This document shows positions 1 to 9,093 of a stretch of DNA of 64,000 nt, piece by piece. The number at the start of each line of letters is the position of its first letter. Positions within the stretch are counted from its first letter, which is position 1. The notes beneath the pieces were generated by a model that was not told the origin of the DNA, searched no databases, and worked only from the letters and a program-made list of their open reading frames with translations. Both the position numbers and the translations under genes were made by a program. Source of the DNA: Sedimentibacter sp. MB35-C1 (GTDB lineage Bacteria; Bacillota; Clostridia; Tissierellales; Sedimentibacteraceae); assembly GCF_030913635.1 (NCBI RefSeq), contig NZ_CP133188.1:1178001-1242000 (forward strand), given 5' to 3'.

Positions 1-2
1 TT

Positions 3-1799
3 GAAATTGGTCTTCGCCATGATTTGGAGCAGATAAACTGCATGAATGAAGATGGAACAATGAATGCTGAGGCCGGTAAGTATAACGGCATGGACCGTTA
101 TGAGTGCAGGAAGGCATTTGTAAAAGATTTGGAAGAAAGCGGATTTATGCTTAAAATAGAAAAAACTGATCACAATGTAGGAACATGCTACAGGTGCCAC
201 AACATAATAGAGCCAAGAGTGTCAGACCAATGGTTCGTAAGCATGAAAAAGCTTGCGGAACCAGCCCTCAAAGCGAGCGAGGAAAAGAATGTTGAATTTG
301 TTCCGGAACGCTTTACTAAAATATATACTCACTGGCTTGAAAACATAAGAGACTGGTGTATATCTAGGCAGCTTTGGTGGGGACACAGAATTCCGGCATA
401 TTATTGCCAGGAATGTGGAGAAGTAATGGTTTCCAAGGAAGCTCCAGATAAATGTTCAAAATGCGGCAGTACCAACATCAAGCAAGACGAAGATGTTCTT
501 GATACGTGGTTCTCGTCGGGATTATGGCCATTTTCCACATTGGGGTGGCCAAATAATACAGAAGATCTGAAATACTTCTATCCAACGGATGTTTTGGTAA
601 CCGGCTATGACATAATATTTTTCTGGGTTGTTCGTATGGTATTTTCAGCTTTAGAAGCCACAGGTGAATCACCGTTTAAGCATGTGTTTATACACGGACT
701 TGTGAGAGATGCTGAAGGAAGAAAAATGAGCAAATCCTTAGGAAATGGAATTGATCCGCTAGAGGTTATAGACCAGTTTGGAGCCGATGCTCTCAGGTTT
801 ATGCTTATGACTGGAATCTCTCCTGGAAATGATACGCGATTTAATAATGACAAACTTGAATCAAGCCGTAACTTTGCCAATAAACTTTGGAATGCGTCAA
901 GATTTGTTCTGATGAACATTGAAGGGGACTTAATCAGCAAAGAAGAGGCAGAGAAAAACTACAGGATGGAAGATAAGTGGATAATTTCCAGAGCGAACAA
1001 AGCTGCTAAAGAGGTTAAAGAAAATCTCGACAAGTTTGAACTTGGCCTTGCTGCTCAAAGAGTGTATGACTTTATTTGGAACGAATACTGTGATTGGTAC
1101 ATTGAGATTGTTAAGCCAAGACTGTACGGAGATGAAGGCTCTGATAAGGATACTGCGAGATTTGTTCTCATAAAAGTATTAAAGGATATGCTTAAACTAC
1201 TACATCCGTTTATGCCTTTCATAACAGAAGAGATATGGTCATACCTTCCGGACACAAATACGAGACTTGTAAAGTCAGAATGGCCGCTGTATAAAGAGGA
1301 AGAAAACTTTGAAGAAGCGGAAGCAGCCATGGAATTTATTATGGAAGCTGTAAGAAGTATAAGAAACACAAGGGCTGAGATGAATGTTGCACCATCAAGA
1401 AAGGCAAGAGCCATTTTCGTACCAAACAAGGATCGTGCAGGTGAATTTATACAGTTAGGATCGCAGCACTTTGCTACACTGGCAAATATAACAGAAATCA
1501 AGATAGTTGATGACAAATCATTAATAGAAGAAGATACTGCGTCTTCAGTAATAGATGGAACAGAAATATACTTACCACTTTCGGATCTGATAGACTATGA
1601 GAAAGAAATAGAAAGGCTTGAAAAGGAAAAATCAAAGCTTGAAGGTGAGTTGAAAAGAGTTTATAATAAACTTAGTAACGATAAATTTATCAGCAAAGCA
1701 CCTGAGAATGTAGTAAACGAAGAAAAAGAAAAACAGACAAAATATCAGTCAATGATGGAAAAAGTAGTTGAAAGACTTGAACAGCTGAAAAACAAATAA
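3..1799 (+). CDS. valS: Valine--tRNA ligase, 3' part (5' end outside window)
   Basis: Class I aminoacyl-tRNA synthetase that charges tRNA-Val in the cytoplasm. The open frame runs in from the left edge (…EIGLRHDLEQIN…), so the TTG at 24 is not a real start; the N-terminal Rossmann half with the HIGH motif is missing. Visible parts are the editing-to-catalytic-domain region, two Cys-x2-Cys pairs near nt 410-470 that look zinc-binding, the KMSKS signature at about nt 724-738, the all-alpha anticodon-binding domain, and a Lys/Glu-rich C-terminal coiled coil from about nt 1600, typical of ValRS. A rho-independent terminator follows directly. Confidence 0.97.
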   Translation, partial: EIGLRHDLEQINCMNEDGTMNAEAGKYNGMDRYECRKAFVKDLEESGFMLKIEKTDHNVGTCYRCHNIIEPRVSDQWFVSMKKLAEPALKASEEKNVEFVPERFTKIYTHWLENIRDWCISRQLWWGHRIPAYYCQECGEVMVSKEAPDKCSKCGSTNIKQDEDVLDTWFSSGLWPFSTLGWPNNTEDLKYFYPTDVLVTGYDIIFFWVVRMVFSALEATGESPFKHVFIHGLVRDAEGRKMSKSLGNGIDPLEVIDQFGADALRFMLMTGISPGNDTRFNNDKLESSRNFANKLWNASRFVLMNIEGDLISKEEAEKNYRMEDKWIISRANKAAKEVKENLDKFELGLAAQRVYDFIWNEYCDWYIEIVKPRLYGDEGSDKDTARFVLIKVLKDMLKLLHPFMPFITEEIWSYLPDTNTRLVKSEWPLYKEEENFEEAEAAMEFIMEAVRSIRNTRAEMNVAPSRKARAIFVPNKDRAGEFIQLGSQHFATLANITEIKIVDDKSLIEEDTASSVIDGTEIYLPLSDLIDYEKEIERLEKEKSKLEGELKRVYNKLSNDKFISKAPENVVNEEKEKQTKYQSMMEKVVERLEQLKNK

Positions 1800-1814
1800 G
1801 AAAATTATATTGAA

Positions 1815-1848
1815 GACGGTTCTATATTTTAAATTATAGAGCCGTTTT
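1815..1848 (+). terminator. Terminator after valS
   Basis: An 11-bp stem (ACGGTTCTATA pairing with TATAGAGCCGT, one G-U pair) with a TTTTAAAT loop is followed by TTTTT. It lies only 16 nt before the next start codon, so the next gene is either read through or has its promoter inside valS. Confidence 0.85.
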
Positions 1849-1863
1849 TGAAAGGAGAATGGT

Positions 1864-2880
1864 ATGACATATCAGGAATTATTGGAAAGAGCAAGAGCAA
1901 GAATGGCACCGCAGTGCAGAGTATGTAAGGAATGCAACGGTGTTGTGTGCAAAGGGGAAATCCCGGGAACCGGCGGGAAGGGAAGTGCCGCTGCATTTAA
2001 AATTTGTGTAGAATTTCTGTCATCAGTTAAAATTAAAATGGATACAATTTATGAAAATAAAGGGCAGGATACTTCTCTTTCTATGTTTGGAAAAGCATTT
2101 AAATACCCGGTTTTTATCGCTCCTATCGGAGGAATGAGCTTGAATTACAACGGTGCTATTACTGAAGAAGAGTATGACGAGGCAGTGGTATTCGGTGCAT
2201 TAAATGCTGGAATCGCTGCATTTACCGGTGATGGTCCCAATGACAGTTTTTTTCTTGACAGCCTTCCAATAATTAAAAAAGCAGGAGGTGTTGCAGTACC
2301 AACGGTGAAACCTTGGAAGAACCATAAGGTTATGGAAAAAGTAAGGCTTCTTGAAAAGACCGATGCTATGGCATTTGCAATGGATATTGATTCTGCCGGA
2401 CTGATTAATCTGGCATTGGCAGGCAAGCCTGTATCATCCAAAAGTGTGGAGGAACTTTCGGAAATAACTGCTTCCACAAAAGTTCCGTTTATTATAAAAG
2501 GTGTAATGACTGCAGAAGGAGCGAAGAAAGCATTAGAGACGGGAGCATACGGTATCGTGGTTTCATCACACGGCGGCAGAGTTTTAGAGCATGCTCCGGC
2601 AACATGTTCGATGCTTCCTGAAATCAGAAAATCAGTCGGTAATAAGCTTAAAATATTTGTTGACGGAGGAATACGCTCCGGAGCAGACGTGTTTAAAGCG
2701 ATTGCTTTAGGAGCAGATGCTGTATTGATTGGAAGACCGTATGTAATAGCAGCATTCGGAGGAGGATCGGAAGGCGTTGAACTGTATACCGAGAAAATCG
2801 GTGCTGAGCTGAGAGATATAATGGTTATGACAGGCTGCAAAAATTTAAAAGATATAACTATAGATAAAATAATATTGTAA
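1864..2880 (+). CDS. FMN-dependent alpha-hydroxy-acid oxidoreductase (LldD/glycolate-oxidase family)
   Basis: A 338-residue single-domain TIM-barrel flavoprotein. The motif SSHGGR near residue 235 carries the catalytic His and the substrate-binding Arg of the L-lactate dehydrogenase/glycolate oxidase family. It is followed by the FMN-phosphate binding stretches FVDGGIRSGADV and ADAVLIGRP. The N-terminus has a Cys-rich patch (CRVCKECNGVVC), which clostridial members of this family often have and the classical enzymes lack. The substrate cannot be read from the sequence; L-lactate or another 2-hydroxy acid is expected, and an isopentenyl-diphosphate isomerase type 2 role is less likely. The start ATG has a good AAAGGAG site. 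Monocistronic between two terminators. Confidence 0.88.
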   Translation: MTYQELLERARARMAPQCRVCKECNGVVCKGEIPGTGGKGSAAAFKICVEFLSSVKIKMDTIYENKGQDTSLSMFGKAFKYPVFIAPIGGMSLNYNGAITEEEYDEAVVFGALNAGIAAFTGDGPNDSFFLDSLPIIKKAGGVAVPTVKPWKNHKVMEKVRLLEKTDAMAFAMDIDSAGLINLALAGKPVSSKSVEELSEITASTKVPFIIKGVMTAEGAKKALETGAYGIVVSSHGGRVLEHAPATCSMLPEIRKSVGNKLKIFVDGGIRSGADVFKAIALGADAVLIGRPYVIAAFGGGSEGVELYTEKIGAELRDIMVMTGCKNLKDITIDKIIL

Positions 2881-2991
2881 AGCCGTTGAAAAATAATTTT
2901 TATGTCTATGGGGTATGTCTATTGGTGAAAGATGTTCTCATCATCTACTTAACAAGTGTTTAGAAGTATAATCTAAGAATTTTATATAAAT

Positions 2992-3029
2992 AAAAAGCGG
3001 AAGAATCAACTGGATGCTTCCGCTTTTTA
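2992..3029. terminator. Bidirectional terminator
   Basis: AAAAAGCGGAAG pairs with CTTCCGCTTTTT across a 13-nt loop. A-tract and T-tract flank both sides, so it can serve the oxidoreductase gene on the + strand and the small gene at 3071-3223 on the - strand. Confidence 0.85.
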
Positions 3030-3070
3030 TTGAGTATAATTTTTTTCGCTCATAATAACACCTTATTTCA

Positions 3071-3223
3071 TTAGTCTTCTTCTTTTCTTAATCCTCTTTC
3101 GTGCAATTCACATTCATTCTGTATGCACTTGCTGTCTACATTGTATATGCAAGTTATAGTTCCGCATTTTCTAAAAGTCATTTTTGCAACAACATCTCTA
3201 ATATCTTTCACTGCTACGCTCAT
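3071..3223 (-). CDS. DUF1540-like small Cys-rich protein
   Basis: A 50-residue protein. The ATG at 3223 is preceded by a GGAGG site and is preferred over an upstream in-frame start. Four cysteines are arranged C-x4-C-x-Y-N-x4-C-x4-C in the C-terminal half, which resembles DUF1540, a small domain of clostridial and bacilli proteins thought to bind metal. The N-terminus (MSVAVKDIRDVVAKM) is amphipathic. Function is unknown. It is monocistronic. Confidence 0.65.
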   Translation of the reverse strand: MSVAVKDIRDVVAKMTFRKCGTITCIYNVDSKCIQNECELHERGLRKEED

Positions 3224-3480
3224 AATAATACCTCCATTTTTTATTTGATAATTTATTATACCATCTAAAATGCAATTTGTAAACAATAAAATGCAGAAAA
3301 ATATAAAAAAATTTTAGGAAAACAATTTCATATGCAACTTTTGCATAATTTTATTCAACAAATGCAGGGTTGCAGGATAAAAAAATTGTTGAACTTTGAA
3401 ATGTAAATTGCAAGTAAATTATTTTGTGTTTCAAAACAAGTACAAGTATGGTTTTTATATATTGCATGAGGTGTAAATGC
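3224..3480. other. AT-rich intergenic stretch, no gene seen
   Basis: Together with the terminator at 3481-3518 this makes a 350-bp gap between two minus-strand genes. It presumably holds the promoter of the small DUF1540-like gene. I find no open frame with a ribosome-binding site, no convincing -35/-10 pair on either strand and no folded RNA. Confidence 0.5.
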
Positions 3481-3518
3481 AAAAAATCGACACAGTTTAG
3501 ATCTATGTCGATTTTTTT
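3481..3518 (-). terminator. Terminator after the purine permease gene
   Basis: AAAAATCGACA pairs with TGTCGATTTTT across a 13-nt loop; T-tracts follow on both strands. It lies 55 nt beyond the permease stop codon. Confidence 0.85.
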
Positions 3519-3573
3519 ATAAATATTTACTTGCGTTCTATCGCTTAAGAATGTTTCTTATAATGATGGGGTG

Positions 3574-5031
3574 CTAAATAATTGCAAGCACTACAAAGTT
3601 TAATAGGAACAGCAGCGTTGAAATAAACAAAATAGGATGTATGTCTTTGAATTGACCTTTGCATATCTTTACTATACAGTAGAAAATGAAGCCTGCGGCG
3701 ATTCCGTAGGAAATGCTGTAGCCGAATCCCATAAATACGGATGCAAAGAATGCAGGTATTGCTTCGTCCAGATTCTCCCAATCAATTTTTGTAAATGATG
3801 ACATCATCATTACGCCTACGATTATAAGTACAGGAGATGTGGCTGCAGATGGTACTATTCCAGCAATCGGTGCTATTAATATACAGGCTATAAATAACAA
3901 AGCTGTTACAACACTGGTTAGTCCTGTTCGACCTCCGGCGCCTATACCTGCGGCACTTTCAACGTATGTTGTTGTGTTTGAAGTTCCAAATACTGCACCT
4001 ATAGATGTTGCTATTGCATCAGCGAATAAAGCCTTATCCATTTTAGACTTAAAACCTGTGCTTGTTTCCAAGGCATGTTGATCTTCTTCACTGAAAATTC
4101 CGCTTCTTCTACCTGTTCCTATGAATGTGCCTATTGTATCAAATGTATCTGACAAACTAAATGCAAATATTGTCATTAAAACAAGAGGTACTCGTGAGGG
4201 GTCTGCGAAAAGTGACTGAATTCCATTAGGACCGAATGCTGCTCCGAATGTTACCTTAAGTTCCGCAAAAGAGGATGCCAGACCTCCTGAAGTTAGAGTT
4301 ATTTGTGATAGATCGACAACCTTAAAAGGTATTCCAATTAAGGTTGTAGCTATAATACTTATAAGGACTGCTCCCTTTATTTTAAGAACAAGGAGGACAA
4401 CCAGCAGTACAAGACCTATGAGTGCCAGTTGTGTTGCAGGATTTGTGAAATCAACTAAAGACGGAACAATTCCACCATTTGTAACAACAGAAAAAATATT
4501 ATTATACGTTCCGTTTGCAGCAAACGCCTGATTGTTTATTGAAATGATGTTTGCACCTTCGGAAGTAAACTCTACAATATTTGCTCCCTTAATTCCTATG
4601 TATGCTATAAATATGCCGATTCCGCCGCTGATAGCATTTTGCAAATTTTCAGGAATAGCTTTTATTATGCTTTTTCTGATTTTTGTAATTGTAATAAATA
4701 TATTCAACAAACCGCACACAAACACAAGTGCCAATGCCTGTTCCCATGTGAAACCCAGAGCAAATACAACAGTGTATGTAAAAAATGCGTTAAGTCCCAT
4801 ACCGGGGGCTTGTGCATAAGGAACATTTGCAAACAGACCCATTACTAGAGTACCAATTGCAGCAGCTATGATTGTAGCTAAAAATACCGCCTGCGACGGC
4901 ATTCCTGTTGCCGATAAAATTGCCGGGTTAACAAATATGATGTATGACATTGCAAAAAAAGTGGTGAATCCGGCCATTATTTCTGTTGACACATTTGTGC
5001 CGTTTTCTTTTAGTTTAAAAAAGTTGTCCAT
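3574..5031 (-). CDS. AzgA-type nucleobase (purine) permease, NCS2 family
   Basis: A 485-residue polytopic membrane protein with about a dozen hydrophobic segments. It begins MDNFFKLKENGTNV and carries AGFTTFFAMSYIIFVNP and PYAQAPGMGLNAFF, hallmarks of the AzgA/PbuG hypoxanthine-guanine permeases. The later motif SDTFDTIGTFIGTG contains acidic residues expected in the substrate site. It imports purine bases by proton symport in characterised relatives. A guanine-type riboswitch and terminator sit in its 5' leader (5113-5232), matching a guanine or hypoxanthine substrate. Transcribed alone, closed by the hairpin at 3481-3518. Confidence 0.93.
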   Translation of the reverse strand: MDNFFKLKENGTNVSTEIMAGFTTFFAMSYIIFVNPAILSATGMPSQAVFLATIIAAAIGTLVMGLFANVPYAQAPGMGLNAFFTYTVVFALGFTWEQALALVFVCGLLNIFITITKIRKSIIKAIPENLQNAISGGIGIFIAYIGIKGANIVEFTSEGANIISINNQAFAANGTYNNIFSVVTNGGIVPSLVDFTNPATQLALIGLVLLVVLLVLKIKGAVLISIIATTLIGIPFKVVDLSQITLTSGGLASSFAELKVTFGAAFGPNGIQSLFADPSRVPLVLMTIFAFSLSDTFDTIGTFIGTGRRSGIFSEEDQHALETSTGFKSKMDKALFADAIATSIGAVFGTSNTTTYVESAAGIGAGGRTGLTSVVTALLFIACILIAPIAGIVPSAATSPVLIIVGVMMMSSFTKIDWENLDEAIPAFFASVFMGFGYSISYGIAAGFIFYCIVKICKGQFKDIHPILFISTLLFLLNFVVLAII

Positions 5032-5112
5032 TATTCCTCCAAAATAAATTCATTTTATCTTAAATATTAACTGAGTTTACTATTTCCAAATTGAGAAGTA
5101 ATATTATAAATC

Positions 5113-5137
5113 AAAAAAAGCGAATAGGCTTATTCGC
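5113..5137 (-). terminator. Riboswitch-controlled terminator
   Basis: Read on the minus strand, GCGAATA-AGCC-TATTCGC is followed by seven T. It lies 29 nt downstream of the purine aptamer and upstream of the permease start, so it is the expression platform. Confidence 0.85.
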
Positions 5138-5165
5138 GTCATTAAATCAGAAAAAATAAACTTAT

Positions 5166-5232
5166 TCAATAGTCAAACAATTTAAGGTCGCTTGGTAGAA
5201 ACTCTGGAACCGTATTATCCACATTATATTGA
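5166..5232 (-). promoter_or_regulatory. Purine riboswitch aptamer, guanine class
   Basis: On the minus strand the segment shows the conserved AGTTTCTACC core, the CCTTAAA loop L3 and the P3 arms CAAGC/GTTTG. P1 is closed by TCAATA/TATTGA. The discriminator base in the GAC-TAT junction (position 74 in xpt numbering) is C, which pairs with guanine or hypoxanthine; adenine riboswitches have U there. It controls the purine permease by transcription termination. Confidence 0.93.
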
Positions 5233-5393
5233 TTCTTTAATATTTAATTTTGACATATGTATTATATATTAATTCAAAGTATTAGGCAAATGTATTTGTA
5301 ACAAAAAATCGATTTTCATATTCTGCTCAGAAGTCTAATATGCGTATTCGTTTATATTGGTCATTATGTGCGGTTATGAACAATCAAATAATA

Positions 5394-5430
5394 AAAAAGA
5401 CGATTCCTGTTCAATGCAGAAATCATCTTC
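5394..5430 (-). terminator. Terminator after the MacAB-like operon
   Basis: On the minus strand AAGATGATTTC pairs with GGAATCGTCTT (two G-U pairs) and is followed by TTTTTT. It lies 25 nt past the stop codon of the permease gene. Confidence 0.75.
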
Positions 5431-5454
5431 TTATTGCATAGTTCTATTTTTTTA

Positions 5455-6618
5455 TCACTCGTATCGCAATGCGTCTACAGGTTTTAATTTTGAGGCTTTG
5501 TTTGCAGGATATAGTCCAAAAAATACACCGACTGCAAGTGAAAAGACAAATGCTATTACAATTACAGGGATGTTGACTGAATATGTAATATCCATAACAT
5601 TGGATATTGCATATGATGCTATAATCCCTGAAAGTGCACCGATGATGCCCCCCAGACCGCTCATTACAGATGATTCGATTAGAAACTGTATTAGAATGTT
5701 GGCCCTGCCTGCACCTATTGCCTTGCGTACGCCTATTTCCTTTGTTCTTTCAGTCACAGTGACAAGCATTATGTTCATTATTCCTATTCCTCCTACCAGC
5801 AGAGAAATGCCTGCTATTCCGCCAAGCATTGCAGTAAGCATTGCTGTTGTTTCGCTAAGAACTTCCAGCATTTCATCCTGACTGAATACATTGTAGTAGT
5901 CTTCTTCTCCAAAGTACTCGAGAAGATAGTTTTCAATATTTTCCTTTGCAATGGAAGAATCTTCCGCAGAATTCGCCTGTACGGTTATGCTGCTTACCTC
6001 ACTAGTATTGTTTTGTCTCATTAGTGAGGTTACGGGAACTATTATTATATCGTTGCTGTCTCCTGATGAAGAAGAGCTTTTTGATTTAAGAACTCCCACT
6101 ACTGTATATTTTTCACCGCCAATTGAAATTTCCTTTTCCAAAGGATCATCTTTGTCGAACAGATCTTCAGCCGTAGTAGATCCAATAATGGCAATTTTAT
6201 TTCTGTATTTTACATCAACGGGAGTAATCGGTCTTCCGGATTCAACTTCATAATTATTTATACTCAAATAGTTTTCATTTCCGCCCATTATGCTTACATC
6301 GGTTGTTTCAATATCATATTTTACAGTTGAGCTTGAAGAGTAAACGGGAGTAGCGCTTTTCACTCCTTCAAGAACCTCTATGTCGTAGGTATCATTATAT
6401 TTAAGAGCTGATCTTCTCCCTCTTATACTAACGTTTATAATATTTGAACCCATGCTGGAAATGCTGTCTGCAACACCTGAAGTTGCCCCTTGCCCTATGG
6501 AAATAAGGACTACAACGGAAAATACTCCTATTATTATGCCCAGCATTGTCAGGAATGTTCTCATTTTGTTTGATAAAATAGACTGAAAGGCCATTTTTGT
6601 TACGCTTTTAATGTTCAT
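5455..6618 (-). CDS. MacB-type ABC transporter permease
   Basis: A 387-residue FtsX-like permease. An N-terminal membrane helix (FLTMLGIIIGVFSVVVLISIG) is followed by a large extracytoplasmic MacB core domain (about residues 40-260) and three C-terminal helices with the conserved RTKEIGVRKAIGA element that contacts the ATPase. It is the last gene of an adaptor-ATPase-permease operon, 15 nt after the ATPase gene. In the family such complexes are mechanotransmitters that expel peptides, antibiotics or lipids. In a monoderm cell the adaptor would work from the outer face of the membrane. The substrate is unknown. Confidence 0.9.
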   Translation of the reverse strand: MNIKSVTKMAFQSILSNKMRTFLTMLGIIIGVFSVVVLISIGQGATSGVADSISSMGSNIINVSIRGRRSALKYNDTYDIEVLEGVKSATPVYSSSSTVKYDIETTDVSIMGGNENYLSINNYEVESGRPITPVDVKYRNKIAIIGSTTAEDLFDKDDPLEKEISIGGEKYTVVGVLKSKSSSSSGDSNDIIIVPVTSLMRQNNTSEVSSITVQANSAEDSSIAKENIENYLLEYFGEEDYYNVFSQDEMLEVLSETTAMLTAMLGGIAGISLLVGGIGIMNIMLVTVTERTKEIGVRKAIGAGRANILIQFLIESSVMSGLGGIIGALSGIIASYAISNVMDITYSVNIPVIVIAFVFSLAVGVFFGLYPANKASKLKPVDALRYE

Positions 6619-6633
6619 CTCGGTCTCCTTTCC

Positions 6634-7317
6634 TTAGTCTGTCTGGGATGCCGGATTGTTAAGGAGCAGTCCGTCTTTGATTGTTATAGTGCGCTTTGCT
6701 TCTTTTGCAACCTCGCTGTCGTGTGTTATTAATACAATAGTTTTGCCATCTTTGCTCAGGTTTCGTATTAGGTTCATAACTTCGCCTCCGGATTTGGAGT
6801 CAAGATTGCCTGTGGGCTCATCTGCCAACAGAACAGGAGGATCGCCTGCCAATGCACGTGCTATAGCTACACGCTGCTGTTGTCCTCCGGATAACTCCGT
6901 AGGTTTATGTTCCATTCTGTCACTTAACCCTACCTTTTCTAAAGCGTCAAGGCTTCGTTGTTTTCTTTCCTTCGCATTCATACCTCTGTAAATAAGGGGC
7001 AATTCAACATTCTCAAATGCTGTCAGCTTTGGAAGCAGGTTAAATTTCTGAAATATAAAGCCTATTTTTTGATTTCTTATTTTTGAAAGCTGCTTTTCGT
7101 TATATGTACTTATTTCTTTTCCGTCCAAATAATATTCTCCAGTTGTTGGAACATCCAGGCATCCGATCATATTCATGAGGGTTGATTTTCCTGAGCCGGA
7201 AGGGCCTATTATTGAGAGAAATTCGCCTTCCTTTACATGAAGAGTTATTCCTTTGAGCACCTGCACCTGCACAGAACCCATATCATAAGTCTTGGTTATG
7301 TCTATTAGATTTATCAT
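6634..7317 (-). CDS. MacB/LolD-type ABC transporter ATP-binding protein
   Basis: A 227-residue nucleotide-binding subunit. Walker [10 protein letters not shown] is near residue 40, Q-loop FQKFNLLPKL near 90, signature [14 protein letters not shown] near 142, Walker B VLLADEPTGNLD near 162 and the switch His in LITHD near 198. This is the class that pairs with FtsX/MacB permeases. Its start codon overlaps the stop of the adaptor gene by 4 nt, indicating translational coupling. Energises the permease encoded just downstream. Confidence 0.93.
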   Translation of the reverse strand: MINLIDITKTYDMGSVQVQVLKGITLHVKEGEFLSIIGPSGSGKSTLMNMIGCLDVPTTGEYYLDGKEISTYNEKQLSKIRNQKIGFIFQKFNLLPKLTAFENVELPLIYRGMNAKERKQRSLDALEKVGLSDRMEHKPTELSGGQQQRVAIARALAGDPPVLLADEPTGNLDSKSGGEVMNLIRNLSKDGKTIVLITHDSEVAKEAKRTITIKDGLLLNNPASQTD

Positions 7318-8933
7318 TGCCTCGGACCTCCGCCTTGACCGCCGGGGCCTCCTGCTGGACCTCCTTGGACTCCTCCCATTCCGGGCATGCCCATGTTCAT
7401 TGTATTTGTTGTTGCATTGTTGGATTTAACAACCGTGTAAACTATTGTATCGCCCTCATTGAGTCCGCTTAGGATTTCAACTTGGTCATCGGTAGCAAGG
7501 CCCATTTCTACAACAACATCGCTGGTATTTCCGGATGAATCCTTTATCGTTACCATGTAGTTGTTTTTCTGCTTGTGGATTGCTTCAACAGGGATAATCA
7601 AAGTATCTTCGCTTATTTCAGAGATTATCTTAACATCTACGTTCATTCCTGACATAAGGCTTTTTCTGTCATCAAGCTTAACAGTTACGTCATATGTGGT
7701 AACTCCGTTGGATGTTGTTCCTTCCAATGATATTTTAGTTACGGTTCCTGTGAATTCCTCGTCAGGATATGTATCGCTAGATATATTTGCTTTCTGTCCT
7801 ACTGCTATTTTGTTGATATCGAGTTCATCAACTGCTATTACAACTTTCATGTCTTCCATATCAGCAATAGTCATCAATGCTGTTGATCTGTCAACTACCT
7901 CATCTTCTGAAACACTTATATTAAGGATAGTGCCGGTCATGGGAGAATATATAGTGTCTCCTTCTAGCATATCTTCAATTTGCGATTTATATTTTTTTAT
8001 TGAATTTTGTTTTTCTGATATTTCAAATTCCAAGTCTGTCCCTTCAATAACTGCTATTAAATCGCCTTTATTCACATATTTTCCGTTTTCTGTTTCAACG
8101 GATTTTATTTCTCCGCTAACCTTTGAAATAATTGCTTCTTCTTTTACTTCGTCTATTTCACCGTTTTGCATTGCTTGATATGTACCCTGATTGTTACTTA
8201 CGGAAACCCGAGCCGTGTCTCCTACACTGAAGCCTCCGGGGTTGGACATCCGTATTGTTACAAGATATCCAAACGTTCCGCCTCCCATCTGTACAGGTGT
8301 GCTGTCCTTTTCTGTTACAGTTCCTTCATGTGTTGAGAAATATTTTGTCATAAATACAGAGGCAGCATCTCCAATGGATATTTTTTCAAACTGTTCCTTA
8401 GAAAAGTATAAATTGATATAAGAATTGTCTGTATCCTTAACTGTGGCTATAGAAGAATTGCTGTTTATATTATCACCGGCTTCAATATCCAAATTTGATA
8501 TAATACCGGAAATAGGAGCGTAAATATTTAAATCTCCTTGGTTTTCGTATAAATCATTCAATTCTCTTTGAAGTTTTTCAATACTTAATTGAATACTGTT
8601 GATTTCTGTGCTTGTGTCGTCGTCAGTGTCGGATTTTAACGAAATGAGAACCTGGTCTGGCTCAACCACATCTCCTTCAGTAACGTAGATAGTATCTACT
8701 GTTCCATCAATTTCAGATTTAATAGATCTTTTGTCAGTTGGAGTAACCGTTCCGCTTTCTGAAACAGACATTGATATGTCTCCACTTGCAACAGTGTACT
8801 CAACTTCTGTTGTTGATGATTCATCCGCAGAGGTTGATGCAGCTTTTTGCTTGGCAGTTACAAATACAGTTACAGCGACAGCCGCAATAATGATTAGTAT
8901 AACTACTGTCAATCTTGCTTTTTTACTTTTCAT
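7314..8933 (-). CDS. HlyD/MacA-like efflux adaptor with two biotinyl-lipoyl-like segments
   Basis: A 539-residue membrane-anchored adaptor. One N-terminal helix (residues 7-28) is followed by a first lipoyl-like half (VDTIYVTEGDVVEPDQVL, about 80-105), a short coiled coil, a beta-barrel, and then a second lipoyl-like half (about 265-300 and 325-345). A HlyD_3-like barrel (VVIAVDELDINKIAVG) and membrane-proximal domain follow. The tail is rich in Met, Gly, Pro and Gln (MNMGMPGMGG then Gly-rich). It is longer than a standard MacA (about 370 residues). First gene of a three-gene operon with ATPase and permease; RBS AAAGGA before ATG at 8933. Confidence 0.87.
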   Translation of the reverse strand: MKSKKARLTVVILIIIAAVAVTVFVTAKQKAASTSADESSTTEVEYTVASGDISMSVSESGTVTPTDKRSIKSEIDGTVDTIYVTEGDVVEPDQVLISLKSDTDDDTSTEINSIQLSIEKLQRELNDLYENQGDLNIYAPISGIISNLDIEAGDNINSNSSIATVKDTDNSYINLYFSKEQFEKISIGDAASVFMTKYFSTHEGTVTEKDSTPVQMGGGTFGYLVTIRMSNPGGFSVGDTARVSVSNNQGTYQAMQNGEIDEVKEEAIISKVSGEIKSVETENGKYVNKGDLIAVIEGTDLEFEISEKQNSIKKYKSQIEDMLEGDTIYSPMTGTILNISVSEDEVVDRSTALMTIADMEDMKVVIAVDELDINKIAVGQKANISSDTYPDEEFTGTVTKISLEGTTSNGVTTYDVTVKLDDRKSLMSGMNVDVKIISEISEDTLIIPVEAIHKQKNNYMVTIKDSSGNTSDVVVEMGLATDDQVEILSGLNEGDTIVYTVVKSNNATTNTMNMGMPGMGGVQGGPAGGPGGQGGGPRQ

Positions 8934-9021
8934 AAATTATTCCTTTCTATAAAAACTATGTTGTATCATTAATATTAGAGTTGGAATGTGATAAAAATGT
9001 GTTGATATAAAATAATATATT

Positions 9022-9084
9022 TCAAAAAATAAAATCAGGACGTTTCCTGATATCCAGATAGGATATAAGAGGAAACGTCCTGAT
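9022..9084 (-). terminator. Strong terminator with 14-bp perfect stem
   Basis: ATCAGGACGTTTCC and GGAAACGTCCTGAT are perfect inverted copies 23 nt apart, with further inner pairing of TATCC/GGATA. On the minus strand the hairpin is followed by TTTTATTTTTT, which makes it the terminator of the CAP-protein gene at 9094. Confidence 0.85.
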
Positions 9085-9093
9085 GTGATTATT

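Noticed and set aside
2145-2840. Long open frame on the minus strand inside the alpha-hydroxy-acid oxidoreductase gene
   Set aside because: Antisense shadow of a strongly conserved coding frame, no ribosome site, no homology.
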